A DNA stretch of 64,000 nucleotides. It comes from Desulfofustis sp. PB-SRB1. GTDB lineage: Bacteria; Desulfobacterota; Desulfobulbia; Desulfobulbales; Desulfocapsaceae. The stretch lies in contig JAEQMT010000057.1 in NCBI GenBank assembly GCA_016722945.1, positions 46,001-110,000 of the forward strand, read 5' to 3'. Position 1 is the stretch's first letter. The number at the start of each line of letters is the position of its first letter. Both the position numbers and the translations under genes were made by a program. A model generated the notes under the pieces. That model saw nothing but the letters and a program-made list of their open reading frames with translations. It did not search any database and was not told where the DNA came from. Below are positions 46,792 through 55,586 of this stretch, piece after piece.

Positions 46792-48450
46792 TTATCGGAT
46801 GTTCCCACCCGTCCCCGGCTCTTCTTTAAACAAGACATACCCTCCTTCCCTGGCCACCGTAATATATCTCGAATTCCTCACTGATAAACGGTCGAAGCGG
46901 GGCGCCGAGGTGAGGGCGACGGCATCCGGTGCATCAAGAGAGCTATCAAGCAAAGACCATTGCTCTTCTTCTAAGACGACGGTGTTTCGACCGGTGGAAA
47001 AGGAAATCGAATATCTGTCGCCGATTGCATATAAGATGATGGGCGCCTCCGGTGCGGAGCTCTGGGCGGCCATTCGGGCAAGCTGGGTCAGCGGCTGGCT
47101 GAACAGCTGGTTGGAGACAATCATCAGGCCAAATATCGAGGTGCAATTGACAATGAGGGCAACGGTGAACAGCAGTTCAAAAAGTTTCTGGGAAACTTGG
47201 CGGAGGCGTGCCCGCATCATCAGTGCGGTGCCGAAAAAGAGGGCGATTGCAATGATATAAGGGATAACCCCGAGGTTTGGTACTTCGTTGAGGACCGGCA
47301 TGGTGGAACTTAGGTGCGGATAGAGATCGGTAAGATAGGGGAGTAAAAAAGGCGCCGAGGCAGAAACGACAACGAGAAAGAGCAATAAAAAAACGGTAAC
47401 CCAAGAAGCTAGCCTTACTGGCATTTGCAGTTTTTTGCTCTCATGCGTAAGCCGGTTGGCAAGCAAGAGCGCCAGAGTCGGCAGACAGGGCAGCAGCATA
47501 GAAGAGGATGAGGTAAACAGATAGCCGCTTACGCTGCAGACAATAATCACCAGCATGAGCCGCAGGGTTCTGCCCGCCTGATCCGCCGCGAGGATGCTTT
47601 TGGGCTGCATAAAGCCCAAGGGGAGAAAGGCCAGCCAGGGAATAAGAGCCAGTGCACCAATAAGAGGAAACAGCACCACGGTGTCGCCTGCCGACGGCAT
47701 TGGCGCCGTAAAGAGCAATTGCGTCACCAACAGTTGTTTGGCTCCAGAGAGATCTGAAGTTACCGCCACAACCAAATAGGGAAGTATGCTGGTCAGGGCA
47801 AACACACCCAATACACTAGCCAGCCAGCCCAGTGTCCGGGCCGGATGCATTCGAATAAGCAGCGTCAGGTGCGCAACCGTTGCCGCCAGCACCACCAGCC
47901 CGGCCGCCAGGGTACCGGTCAGGGCGGCGGCCCCGGCACAGACGGCGCCGCCCCATAGCCAGGGGGCGCCAAAATGCCCGTGGCCGCTCCGCTGTACCCC
48001 GGTGTTGATCAATATGAGGGAGAGGAGCTGGAAAAAGAGCAGGGGAGAGGCAGGGATTGCCATTCGTGAGAACAGAACAAAAAGCGTCATGGTGGCGAAG
48101 ATGAGGCCGCCATTGAAGGCAACTCGGATGCCCAGGTAAGGCCGGCAGCCAATATAGAGAATGAGGATACAGCCGATGCCGGCAATTGCGCCGGGTAACC
48201 GGGCGGCGGTTTCGTTTATCCCAAAATAATAAAAGCTAAGTTGCTGGAGCCAGCGCACCATCGGCGGTATGGAAGAATCGAGGCTGCCAGCTGCAAAAAG
48301 ATGCTCGCTAAGAAAAGCTCGCCGAGCTGCTTCCGCGTGCACCGCCTCAAGCGGCTCGATCAGCGAAGTGAGCCCCAGACCGGTCAGGTGCAATATGGCG
48401 CACAGCAGAACCAGCAAGATGGGGGCGCCAAACTCAGCGAATTTCTTCAT
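46792..48450 (-). CDS. GT39/ArnT-like membrane glycosyltransferase
   Basis: A 552-residue polytopic membrane protein. The start of the luminal loop reads TSLIEPLEAVHAEAARRAFL, with the acidic residues of the EA motif of ArnT/PMT enzymes. Further TM segments end in a small C-terminal domain with APIILYAIGDRYSISFSTGR. It would move a sugar from a polyprenyl-phosphate donor to an acceptor on the periplasmic side. The start is unclear: ATG 48450 (MKKFAEFGAPIL) is chosen because it directly precedes the first TM. A TTG at 48531 in the same frame is the alternative. Confidence 0.7.
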   Translation of the reverse strand: MKKFAEFGAPILLVLLCAILHLTGLGLTSLIEPLEAVHAEAARRAFLSEHLFAAGSLDSSIPPMVRWLQQLSFYYFGINETAARLPGAIAGIGCILILYIGCRPYLGIRVAFNGGLIFATMTLFVLFSRMAIPASPLLFFQLLSLILINTGVQRSGHGHFGAPWLWGGAVCAGAAALTGTLAAGLVVLAATVAHLTLLIRMHPARTLGWLASVLGVFALTSILPYLVVAVTSDLSGAKQLLVTQLLFTAPMPSAGDTVVLFPLIGALALIPWLAFLPLGFMQPKSILAADQAGRTLRLMLVIIVCSVSGYLFTSSSSMLLPCLPTLALLLANRLTHESKKLQMPVRLASWVTVFLLLFLVVVSASAPFLLPYLTDLYPHLSSTMPVLNEVPNLGVIPYIIAIALFFGTALMMRARLRQVSQKLFELLFTVALIVNCTSIFGLMIVSNQLFSQPLTQLARMAAQSSAPEAPIILYAIGDRYSISFSTGRNTVVLEEEQWSLLDSSLDAPDAVALTSAPRFDRLSVRNSRYITVAREGGYVLFKEEPGTGGNIR

Positions 48451-48566
48451 TCCGTGGTATGGGGTTTCAGAGTATCTTTCAGGCAGATAATCAATACTTT
48501 GAAATCTATTAGGTTCTGCTGATTTTAGCAAGGTGAAGCGCTATTTCACATCATGAGAGTGTATTC

Positions 48567-49484
48567 ATGGTAGTGCGTTTAGCACCAAATCAAGTGCATA
48601 CTGGGATGCGGCTTGATACGTATCTGCATTCTGAAATTGAGTCATATTCCAAGCGGGCGATCCGGCAGATCATCGAAATAGGCGGAGTCCACGTGGACGG
48701 CCGCCGGGTGCGGCGCTGTTCGCTGGAGGTGGCGGCCGGCCAGCGGATTGAAGTTCATCTGGACGGACGGTCGTTGACGCCGTTTCGTATCACCAGCGAT
48801 CTGGTTCTTTTTCACGATGAGTTTCTCATCGCTATCAACAAGCCGGCCGGCATCGACACCCAGCCCACTGTCGCCCGCTTTCAGGGAACACTCTACGAGG
48901 CGCTCTTGGTATGGCTTGACCGTAGACACCTGCGTCGCCCCGAAATCGGCATGGTACAACGGCTTGATCGTAATACCAGCGGGGTGATCGTTTTTTCCAT
49001 ACACCCAAAGGCGCACCGGCAGATCACCCAGCAATTCACCGATCATCAGGCGGTAAAGACCTATCTTGCCATGGTTGTTGGAGCGGTGACGGCGCCCGTC
49101 CAAGAGTTGCGGGCAACACTGATTCGCGAGCGAAAAAGCGGCCTGATGCGTGTTTCCAACACGTATCCCGGCAAAGAGGCGCGGAGCCGTTATCGGCTGA
49201 TTGCACCTATTGGTGGGGCGAGCCTGCTGGAAGTTGAGCTGATAACCGGCAGAACTCACCAGGTCAGGGCCCAGTTTGCCGCCCTTGGTCATCCGCTGAT
49301 GGGTGACCGACAATACGGCGGCCCCCGCCGGTTGGGTAAAATCACCATTGACCGGCAGTGGCTCCATTCCCATCGTCTGCGGTTGATTCATCCCAAAACC
49401 GGCTTGCCGGTGGTGATTACCGCTCCCCTGCCCGATGACTTGCGAAAAACTATTCCCCAAGAGATTGCCGACAGTTATAGTTAG
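48567..49484 (+). CDS. RluA-family RNA pseudouridine synthase with S4 domain
   Basis: A 305-residue enzyme. Residues 12-66 form an S4 RNA-binding domain (TGMRLDTYLHSEIESYSKRA). FLIAINKPAGIDTQP and MVQRLDRNTSGVIVFSI (catalytic D134) follow, then the ELITGRTHQVRAQFAALGHP motif. This is the RluC/RluD type acting on 23S rRNA. It is the second member of the family in the window; the first (3123) lacks the S4 domain. Confidence 0.88.
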   Translation: MVVRLAPNQVHTGMRLDTYLHSEIESYSKRAIRQIIEIGGVHVDGRRVRRCSLEVAAGQRIEVHLDGRSLTPFRITSDLVLFHDEFLIAINKPAGIDTQPTVARFQGTLYEALLVWLDRRHLRRPEIGMVQRLDRNTSGVIVFSIHPKAHRQITQQFTDHQAVKTYLAMVVGAVTAPVQELRATLIRERKSGLMRVSNTYPGKEARSRYRLIAPIGGASLLEVELITGRTHQVRAQFAALGHPLMGDRQYGGPRRLGKITIDRQWLHSHRLRLIHPKTGLPVVITAPLPDDLRKTIPQEIADSYS

Positions 49485-49643
49485 CTTAATTTGTGAAATC
49501 TTCTGTATCCCTCGTTCACTATCTGATATGAAGCTCAAAACTAATTGAATTTACTCGATTCTTTCTTTCGCGGGAATGGCGGTAGAAAGTTAATCTGGGG
49601 TTTTCTTAGAGCTCATCACAGTTAATAGAAACGTCTGATAGAA

Positions 49644-50567
49644 ATGCGTATGCTCAGCAAAATCATCTCCGGCGGCCAGACCGGGGCTGATCGGGCCGCA
49701 CTTGATTGCGCGATCGCTCACGGTATGGCGCACGGCGGGGCGATTCCGGCTGGTCGCAAGGCCGAAGATGGCCCGCTACCGGCCCGCTATGAGATGCGGG
49801 AACTATCGTCACCACACTACCAAGAGCGCACCGCGCAAAATGTCAACGACGGTGACGGCACCCTTATCGTCTCGCACGGTGCCCTGAGCGGCGGTTCGGC
49901 ATTTACCCGGACGGTGGCGCAGCGCCTTGGTAAGCCGATGCTGCACCTTGATCTTGCAAGTATCGATATCGAGACGGCACGCTATCAATTGATCGGCTGG
50001 CTCTGGGTCAACAAGATTACAATCCTCAATGTGGCAGGCCCGCGGGCCAGTTCCGATCCGAACATTTACCACCAGACCTTCTCTCTGCTGACGGCGGTAC
50101 TGAGCATGCTCACCGACGATACCGGTGCCGGGGGCAACCAGGTCAGGGAGGGGTTTTTGCCGTCGTCAGCCAGCGATGAGCGAGTCGTTTTTGAGTTGAT
50201 CTCATTTGGCTTTAAATACGGCACCCCTGTTGATGTCACGACTATTTTGGATGTTCGCTTCCTGCCCAACCCCTATTGGCGGGATGAGCTGCGAGCTCTT
50301 ACCGGCAGAGATCCGCGGGTGGCGGATTATGTTATCAGCAGTGAGGCCGGGCAGAATTTTCTTGCCCTGCTCAAACCCTTTGCCCTGCATCTGCTGCGAG
50401 AAGGTGAGCGGACGGCGCGACCACAACCGCGATGGGCGATGGGCTGTACCGGCGGGCGCCACCGCTCGGTTGCCGTGGTGGAGGAGTTGGCCGGTTTCCT
50501 GCGGGCCCATTCTGTCGCGGTAACCACCGCGCACCGCGACATCGAGCGGGACGCCGCGAACGGGTAG
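49644..50567 (+). CDS. fusion: molybdenum-carrier-like domain + RapZ C-terminal domain
   Basis: A 307-residue two-domain protein. The N-terminal part (1-155) starts KIISGGQTGADRAALDCAIA and contains GRKAEDGPLPARY, NVNDGDGTLIVSHGALSGGS and QRLGKPMLHLDL, the pattern of the Rossmann-like putative molybdenum carrier / YpsA-like family. The C-terminal part (180-307) has ISFGFKYGTPVD, ILDVRFLPNPYW, LTGRDPRVADYV and MGCTGGRHRSVAVVEELA, diagnostic for the RapZ/YvcJ C-terminal domain. The RapZ N-terminal kinase-like domain is missing. I know of no standard family with this pairing. ATG 49644 or ATG 49650 could start it. Confidence 0.75.
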   Translation: MRMLSKIISGGQTGADRAALDCAIAHGMAHGGAIPAGRKAEDGPLPARYEMRELSSPHYQERTAQNVNDGDGTLIVSHGALSGGSAFTRTVAQRLGKPMLHLDLASIDIETARYQLIGWLWVNKITILNVAGPRASSDPNIYHQTFSLLTAVLSMLTDDTGAGGNQVREGFLPSSASDERVVFELISFGFKYGTPVDVTTILDVRFLPNPYWRDELRALTGRDPRVADYVISSEAGQNFLALLKPFALHLLREGERTARPQPRWAMGCTGGRHRSVAVVEELAGFLRAHSVAVTTAHRDIERDAANG

Positions 50568-50592
50568 AATGTACCCACTGCCATCCGGTGAA

Positions 50593-50609
50593 CGGGTAAT
50601 TTGTACCCG
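50593..50609. other. small hairpin downstream of the fusion gene
   Basis: CGGGTA, a five-base loop, then TACCCG form a perfect six-base stem. There is no T run after it, so I do not call it a terminator. Confidence 0.3.
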
Positions 50610-50766
50610 GCGGGCCGGGTTCGAGTCGGCCTCGGTATTTGCCAGTTTAAAATTAGTTCAATGATTTCAGTTATTTTATTTGGTTTTATGGCGTGGTATG
50701 GGGGTTGCTTCTTTGCTTTTGTCCATTGTCGGACACCATCTATCACTTTAGCAAAGGAGCGATCTC

Positions 50767-51240
50767 ATGAAAAAGCAACTGATCATCACCCTACTGGTAA
50801 TTGGCTTAAGCGGTGCAGGTCTCAGCCAGGCCATTGCCCGCGGCAACTACGGCGGCCAGGGTGGGCCCGGCTGCATGCAGCGTGACCCGGCCGTTGTGGA
50901 AAAGCTCGATGCATTTTTTCAAGAAAATGCCGAACTGCGCAAGCAGATGGCCATGAAACGGACCGAGTACAAGGCCGTCATGAGTGCTGACAACCCGGAT
51001 CCGGCTGTTGCCGCCGCGCTTGCCGGCGAACTCTTTGACCTGCGCACCGACCTGCGGGCAAAGGCCGATGAGGCCGGTGTTGCCCAATATCTGCCGGGTC
51101 CCGGCGGGGGCGGTTTCGGCCGCGGCAAGGGCGGTGAGGGTGGTCGAGGCTGGGAAAACGGCACCCGCGGCGCCGGTGGCTGGGATGACGATGTTGATCG
51201 AAGCCGCCAGGGCAAAGGAGGTGGCGGCGGTCGCTGGTAA
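50767..51240 (+). CDS. ZraP/Spy-like periplasmic protein with Gly-rich tail
   Basis: A 157-residue secreted protein. The signal MKKQLIITLLVIGLSGAGLS ends near QAIARG. The mature helical segment (RDPAVVEKLDAFFQENAELR, then MAMKRTEYKAVMSADNPDPA) has the features of ZraP/Spy/CpxP metal- or stress-sensing chaperones. The last 50 residues are very rich in Gly, Arg and Asp (GGFGRGKGGEGGRGWENG). The start is supported by AAAGGAG. It would bind metal or misfolded proteins in the periplasm; this is inference. Confidence 0.7.
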   Translation: MKKQLIITLLVIGLSGAGLSQAIARGNYGGQGGPGCMQRDPAVVEKLDAFFQENAELRKQMAMKRTEYKAVMSADNPDPAVAAALAGELFDLRTDLRAKADEAGVAQYLPGPGGGGFGRGKGGEGGRGWENGTRGAGGWDDDVDRSRQGKGGGGGRW

Positions 51241-51300
51241 AACTCTTCTCGCTGCTTTCTTATCGGCGCCTGGTCTTAGCCGGTCGGGCGCCCATCATCG

Positions 51301-52491
51301 TTATTTCCTGTCTGGGTCGGGCGGCTGGTACATGGCCTGATGCGCTTTATGTAACAATTTTTTGAGTGCATCGGGTGATATCGATCGAAGCCCTTTCAGG
51401 CCGGAGAAATCCAATTCCGCGGCCCTGCTGCTATCGTTTCCCGGCACCCAGGCGCTGCCGCCTTTGAGCATGGCGTATCGTTCGTTAACGTAGTGCTCCA
51501 TCTGCCAGCCTCGCAAAAGATTGTAGAGCCAGACCACCATTCGCAGATTGATGTTGCCGGGCGCCTGATCCCAGGGCGGCAGTTCGTCCCAGAGGTGATC
51601 GGGCCGCGCGAAACCGGTCTGCTGTTCCATGCGGTGGCGGAGCCGCGAATCTATCAGGCTCAGACCATCACTTTCAGCCGATTCCAGCAGGGCAAGCACC
51701 TTGAGATGTTCCTCAAAATGGGCGGGCTCGGCGGCGCCGACGCTGATGGTATGGACGCTTGGCCGGCTTAGACAATACCAGTCATTAAACAGCATCGGCG
51801 AGTACGGCGCACACAGTTCCCGCAGCCTTGCCGAGGGCGTGTGCAGGTGGCCGCCCTTGTCGGAAGGACTGATAATGAAGGTGCCGATATCGTTGGCGGC
51901 CGCATATTCGATGGCGTCGCGGTTGGCATCGAAGATGTAATACCAGTGTACGTTGAAGTAATCGAACCCGCCGTCTTCCGCGTGGGCAAGGGCGGCAAGA
52001 ATCACGTCGCTGGGGCCGTGGCCGGAAAAGCCGATGTGGCGGGCAAGCCCCCTGTCCTGCAAAGTGCGGGCGGCGGCCAGGCAGCCGTTTTTCCGGCAGC
52101 TCTGCCACAGCGAGCGGTGATCGTTGATGCCGTGTATGGCCAGCAGATCGACGTACTCCACCCGCAGGCGACGCAGAGATTGGTGAAATGAGGCGACAAA
52201 CGCATCGGGGTCATCTTCGGGTACTATCTTGGTCTGCAGCAGATATGAGTGTCTGGTAAATTCAGGCAACAGAAGCCCCAGCTGGCGTTCCGAAGAGCCG
52301 TAGCCGGAGGCGGTTTCAAAATGAGTGATGCCGTGCGCCAGAGCGGTCTTCAGGATGCGCCGCAGGGTGGTTTGCGAGGTATCAGGAATTGATTCATCCT
52401 GGCAATCCTGCCAGGAGTGCATGCTGCGCATGGCACCAAAGCTGAGCACCGGCATGGGGAGACCGGTTTTTCCGAAACGCCGGTAGATCAT
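51301..52491 (-). CDS. aldo/keto reductase family oxidoreductase
   Basis: A 396-residue AKR protein. The start MIYRRFGKTGLPMPVLSFGA is standard, followed by HFETASGYGSSERQLGLLLP (Asp replaced, Tyr kept), then VEYVDLLAIHGIND and the NADPH-region DRGLARHIGFSGHG. A C-terminal extension of about 80 residues (GWQMEHYVNERYAMLKGGSA) lacks the cysteine cluster seen in iron-sulfur AKR proteins. The substrate is unknown. Confidence 0.82.
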   Translation of the reverse strand: MIYRRFGKTGLPMPVLSFGAMRSMHSWQDCQDESIPDTSQTTLRRILKTALAHGITHFETASGYGSSERQLGLLLPEFTRHSYLLQTKIVPEDDPDAFVASFHQSLRRLRVEYVDLLAIHGINDHRSLWQSCRKNGCLAAARTLQDRGLARHIGFSGHGPSDVILAALAHAEDGGFDYFNVHWYYIFDANRDAIEYAAANDIGTFIISPSDKGGHLHTPSARLRELCAPYSPMLFNDWYCLSRPSVHTISVGAAEPAHFEEHLKVLALLESAESDGLSLIDSRLRHRMEQQTGFARPDHLWDELPPWDQAPGNINLRMVVWLYNLLRGWQMEHYVNERYAMLKGGSAWVPGNDSSRAAELDFSGLKGLRSISPDALKKLLHKAHQAMYQPPDPDRK

Positions 52492-52575
52492 GGCAGCTCT
52501 ATGGAATGTATAAAATGTGCCACTATCGGCTGAAAGTGTGGTATCTGTTGATCCGCTTCGTGGTTCATCATCTAT

Positions 52576-52869
52576 GATGGCGTCGTAAAAACTTCGCTCT
52601 ACGGTCTCAACGGATCATTTTGACTTGTCGACGTACCACATTTACGCCTGCGAGGTCAAAATGACCACCACTCCGTGGACTTATTACTTAGCCATCTTAG
52701 CCTGCAAGTCTTACTTTTTGCGACTTCATCATCTATGATGAACCCGTAAAAACCTTGAATTTGCTTGCTAACGTCATTCCCGCGAAAGCGGGAACCCAGT
52801 AATTTCAAATGATTATGGATTTCGATTCAACTCCACAATGACCGTAATTGGGGTTTTTACGACGCCATC
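52576..52869. repeat. inverted-repeat-bounded dispersed repeat (about 294 bp)
   Basis: A perfect 17-bp inverted repeat, GATGGCGTCGTAAAAAC (52576-52592) and its complement (52853-52869), bounds this stretch. A second internal TCATCATCTATGATG direct repeat and a TCATTCCCGCGAAAGCGGGA hairpin are inside. A partial copy lies at 16420. There is no coding potential. The right end lies 22 bases before the gloB start, so it forms part of its leader. Confidence 0.65.
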
Positions 52870-52891
52870 ACTTCTACCAGGAGATTACCGC

Positions 52892-53662
52892 ATGCACATC
52901 ATTACCATTGAGTGCCTCTATGACAACTACAGCTATCTCATACTCACCGAAGATGGCAAAGCCGCGGTGGTGGATCCATCGGAGGCGTGGCCGGTCATCA
53001 AGACCTTGTCTGAGCGGAACCTGAGCCTGCGGGCCATATGGTGCACCCATCATCATCATGACCATATCGGCGGCATTGCCGATCTGCTCGATGAGTACGG
53101 CGATGTGCGGGTTATTGGATTTGCCGGGGCCCGCGCGGCAATCAATGCACTTTCCGAGGTATATGAGGATGGGCAACAATTTGACTGGGATGGAATTGCG
53201 GTTGCCGTAATGCACCTGCCCGGCCATACTGAAACCGGTATCGCCTTTTCCTTTGCCGGCCATATCTTTGTCGGCGACACCCTGTTCGGAGCCGGCTGCG
53301 GCCGCCTCTTCGAGGGCACCCCGGCCCAGATGGATAATTCTTTGCAGCGTATTGCCGCCCTGGATGAGCAGACCAATATCTATTTCGGGCATGAATACAC
53401 CATGGTGAATCTCCGCTTTGCCGGCCAGGTGGAGCCTGCCAACGAGGCTATTTCCCATCGTTTGCACGAGGTTGCCGGTTTGCGGGACAAAGGGCTGTTG
53501 ACAACTCCTACCACGGTTGCCCTGGAGTTGCGCACCAACCCCTTTCTCCGGGTTGATCAGCCGGCGGTCATCGCGTTTGCCGCCCACCGGCTTGGCAGGC
53601 AACCACGAGACAGGGTAGAGGTCTTTGGAGCGATCAGAGAGGCACGCAATAGTTTTTCATAA
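52892..53662 (+). CDS. gloB: hydroxyacylglutathione hydrolase (glyoxalase II)
   Basis: A 256-residue metallo-beta-lactamase-fold hydrolase. ATG 52892 has CAGGAG upstream. The binuclear metal site is intact: WCTHHHHDHIGGIADLLD, HLPGHTETGI, FVGDTLFGAGCGRLFEG and YFGHEYTMVNLRF. It splits S-lactoylglutathione. Because glutathione is rare in many sulfate reducers, another thiol ester is possible. Confidence 0.88.
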   Translation: MHIITIECLYDNYSYLILTEDGKAAVVDPSEAWPVIKTLSERNLSLRAIWCTHHHHDHIGGIADLLDEYGDVRVIGFAGARAAINALSEVYEDGQQFDWDGIAVAVMHLPGHTETGIAFSFAGHIFVGDTLFGAGCGRLFEGTPAQMDNSLQRIAALDEQTNIYFGHEYTMVNLRFAGQVEPANEAISHRLHEVAGLRDKGLLTTPTTVALELRTNPFLRVDQPAVIAFAAHRLGRQPRDRVEVFGAIREARNSFS

Positions 53663-53717
53663 GAGCTAGTTTTAGGGTAACATTGTGAAAAACAACAACA
53701 TAACAGGAGAAGATTTG

Positions 53718-54680
53718 ATGAAAAAGCTGGTTCTTTCCGGGTTGCTGGCGGCGCTCTGTTTGCCGTCGCTGGTGGTGGCCGATTCTTATCGGATTTCCGT
53801 CAATCAATTTGTTGAACATCCTGCCCTGGATGCGGTCTTCAATGGTTTACGCGATTATCTGGCCGAACAAAATGTCACTGTCGAGTACAGGCACCATAAT
53901 GCCCAGGCCAACATGGGTACGGCCACCCAGATCGGTCAGCTGATGATCGGTGAAAAAGCTGATCTGCTGGTAGCTATTGCGACCCCGTCTGCCCAGGCGA
54001 CGGCCCAGGCATTGGCCAAGGCCCCCGCCGAGTTGAAGCGACCGCTTCTCTTTACCGCGGTCACCGATCCGGTGGCGGCGGGGCTGGTGGATGGTTTTGA
54101 CCAGCCCGGCGAGTACATTACCGGGGTATCGGATCTGCTTCCGGTGGCCGAGCATGTGAATATGGTACTTATTTACCTGCCTGAGCTGAAGCGGCTGGGA
54201 GTGCTGTATAACAGTGCCGAAGCCAATTCGGTGGTGATTGTCTCGGAACTGCGGACACAGGGAGAAGAAAGAGGCTTTACCGTTGTCGAGGCGACCGCGG
54301 CCAAGACCGCCGAGGTCTACACCGCGGCAAAGAGTTTGGTGGGCCGCTGCGATGCAATCTTCATCCCCACCGACAACACCATCGTCGCTGCCCTTGAGTC
54401 GGTGCTCAAAGTGGGCGCTCAGAGCAGATTGCCGGTTTTTGCCGCCGATGTCGATTCAGTGGCCCGGGGCGCGGTCGCCGCCATGGGTTTTGATTATTAC
54501 CAGCATGGTTATCAGGCCGGAGCGATGGCGCAAAAGATACTTGCGGGAACCGCCCCGGCTGAGTTGCCGGTGGAATTTCAGCGTGAGCTCCAGCTCCACA
54601 TCAATCTCAGTGCCGCCGAGGCGATGGCGGCGCCGGCGCCACCGGCGCTCATCGAGCAGGCCGCCGCTGTTCACCAGTAA
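53718..54680 (+). CDS. ABC transporter substrate-binding protein, TrpX-like
   Basis: A 320-residue periplasmic binding protein. ATG 53718 follows ACAGGAG and starts a signal peptide (KKLVLSGLLAALCLPSLVVA). The fold family (ABC_sub_bind, BUG/TrpX) is seen in SVNQFVEHPALDAVFNGLRD, NAQANMGTATQIGQ and LPVFAADVDSVARGAVAAMG. Such systems import aromatic amino acids or nucleosides. It is the first gene of a three-gene ABC operon. An Ala/Pro-rich C-terminus is unusual but harmless. Confidence 0.8.
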   Translation: MKKLVLSGLLAALCLPSLVVADSYRISVNQFVEHPALDAVFNGLRDYLAEQNVTVEYRHHNAQANMGTATQIGQLMIGEKADLLVAIATPSAQATAQALAKAPAELKRPLLFTAVTDPVAAGLVDGFDQPGEYITGVSDLLPVAEHVNMVLIYLPELKRLGVLYNSAEANSVVIVSELRTQGEERGFTVVEATAAKTAEVYTAAKSLVGRCDAIFIPTDNTIVAALESVLKVGAQSRLPVFAADVDSVARGAVAAMGFDYYQHGYQAGAMAQKILAGTAPAELPVEFQRELQLHINLSAAEAMAAPAPPALIEQAAAVHQ

Positions 54681-54698
54681 GCTGAGGTCACTGGTTCG

Positions 54699-55586
54699 AT
54701 GACCGCTTATGCCGCCCTGGGCGCCCTGGAGCAGGGGCTTGCCTATGGCATCATGGCCATCGGGGTGTTCATCAGTTTTCGCATTCTCGATTTTCCCGAT
54801 CTCACCGTCGATGGTTCCCTGCCCCTTGGCGCCGCGGTTTCCGCGGTGGCCATCACCAGTGGGGTCAATCCGTATCTTTCACTGATTCTGGCAATCGTGG
54901 CGGGTAGCATGGCGGGCTGGGTGACGGCGATCCTGAACACCAAATTCAAGATTTTACATCTGCTCGCCTCTATCTTGACGATGATTGCGCTGTATTCCAT
55001 CAACATCAGGATCATGGGCGGTCCCAACATCGCTCTGATTGGCGCACCCAGTGTCTTTGACCCGGTGATCGGCTTGGGGATTCCCGCCCATCTCGCCAGC
55101 CTTGTGGTATTTGCGGTGTTTGCGGTGGCCGTGGTCATCCTGGTAATCTGGTTTCTGCGCACCGAGTTTGGCCAGGCCATGCTGGCCACCGGCGACAATC
55201 CCCAGATGATCACCAGCCTTGGGGTAAACACCCATTTCATCATCATTGCCGGGGTCGGCCTTTCCAATGGGCTGGTGGCACTGAGTGGCGCCCTGATTGC
55301 CCAGAATCAGGGGGCGGCCGATGTGGGCATGGGGATCGGCACCATTATCGCCGGTCTTGCCTCGGTGATTGTCGGCGAAACCCTGTTCGGCACCGCATCG
55401 GTGGCTCGTTCGATTATTGCCGCCCTGCTTGGCTCGGTGGTCTATCGGCTGGCCATTGCCTTTGCCCTGGGTTTTGAGTGGGGCGGCTTTTCCTTTTCGC
55501 CAAGTGATCTCAACCTGATCACCGCCTTGCTGGTGGTAGGGGCGATGTCGGCGCCGCACCTGAAAAAGAGGTTGCTGGCCCGATGA
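54699..55586 (+). CDS. ABC transporter permease, TrpY-like
   Basis: A 295-residue membrane permease of the BPD_transp_2 type with about eight helices. LEQGLAYGIMAIGVFISFRI, LDFPDLTVDGSLPLGAAVS and ALSGALIAQNQGAADVGMGI are conserved. It overlaps the ATPase gene by four bases. It is the membrane part of the importer encoded with the binding protein at 53718 and the ATPase at 55583. Confidence 0.83.
   Translation: MTAYAALGALEQGLAYGIMAIGVFISFRILDFPDLTVDGSLPLGAAVSAVAITSGVNPYLSLILAIVAGSMAGWVTAILNTKFKILHLLASILTMIALYSINIRIMGGPNIALIGAPSVFDPVIGLGIPAHLASLVVFAVFAVAVVILVIWFLRTEFGQAMLATGDNPQMITSLGVNTHFIIIAGVGLSNGLVALSGALIAQNQGAADVGMGIGTIIAGLASVIVGETLFGTASVARSIIAALLGSVVYRLAIAFALGFEWGGFSFSPSDLNLITALLVVGAMSAPHLKKRLLAR

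Noticed and set aside
50611..50650. tRNA-like T-arm (GGGTTCGAGTC) as a possible tRNA or attachment-site remnant
   Set aside because: The T-stem does not pair properly, and no acceptor, D or anticodon arm is present.
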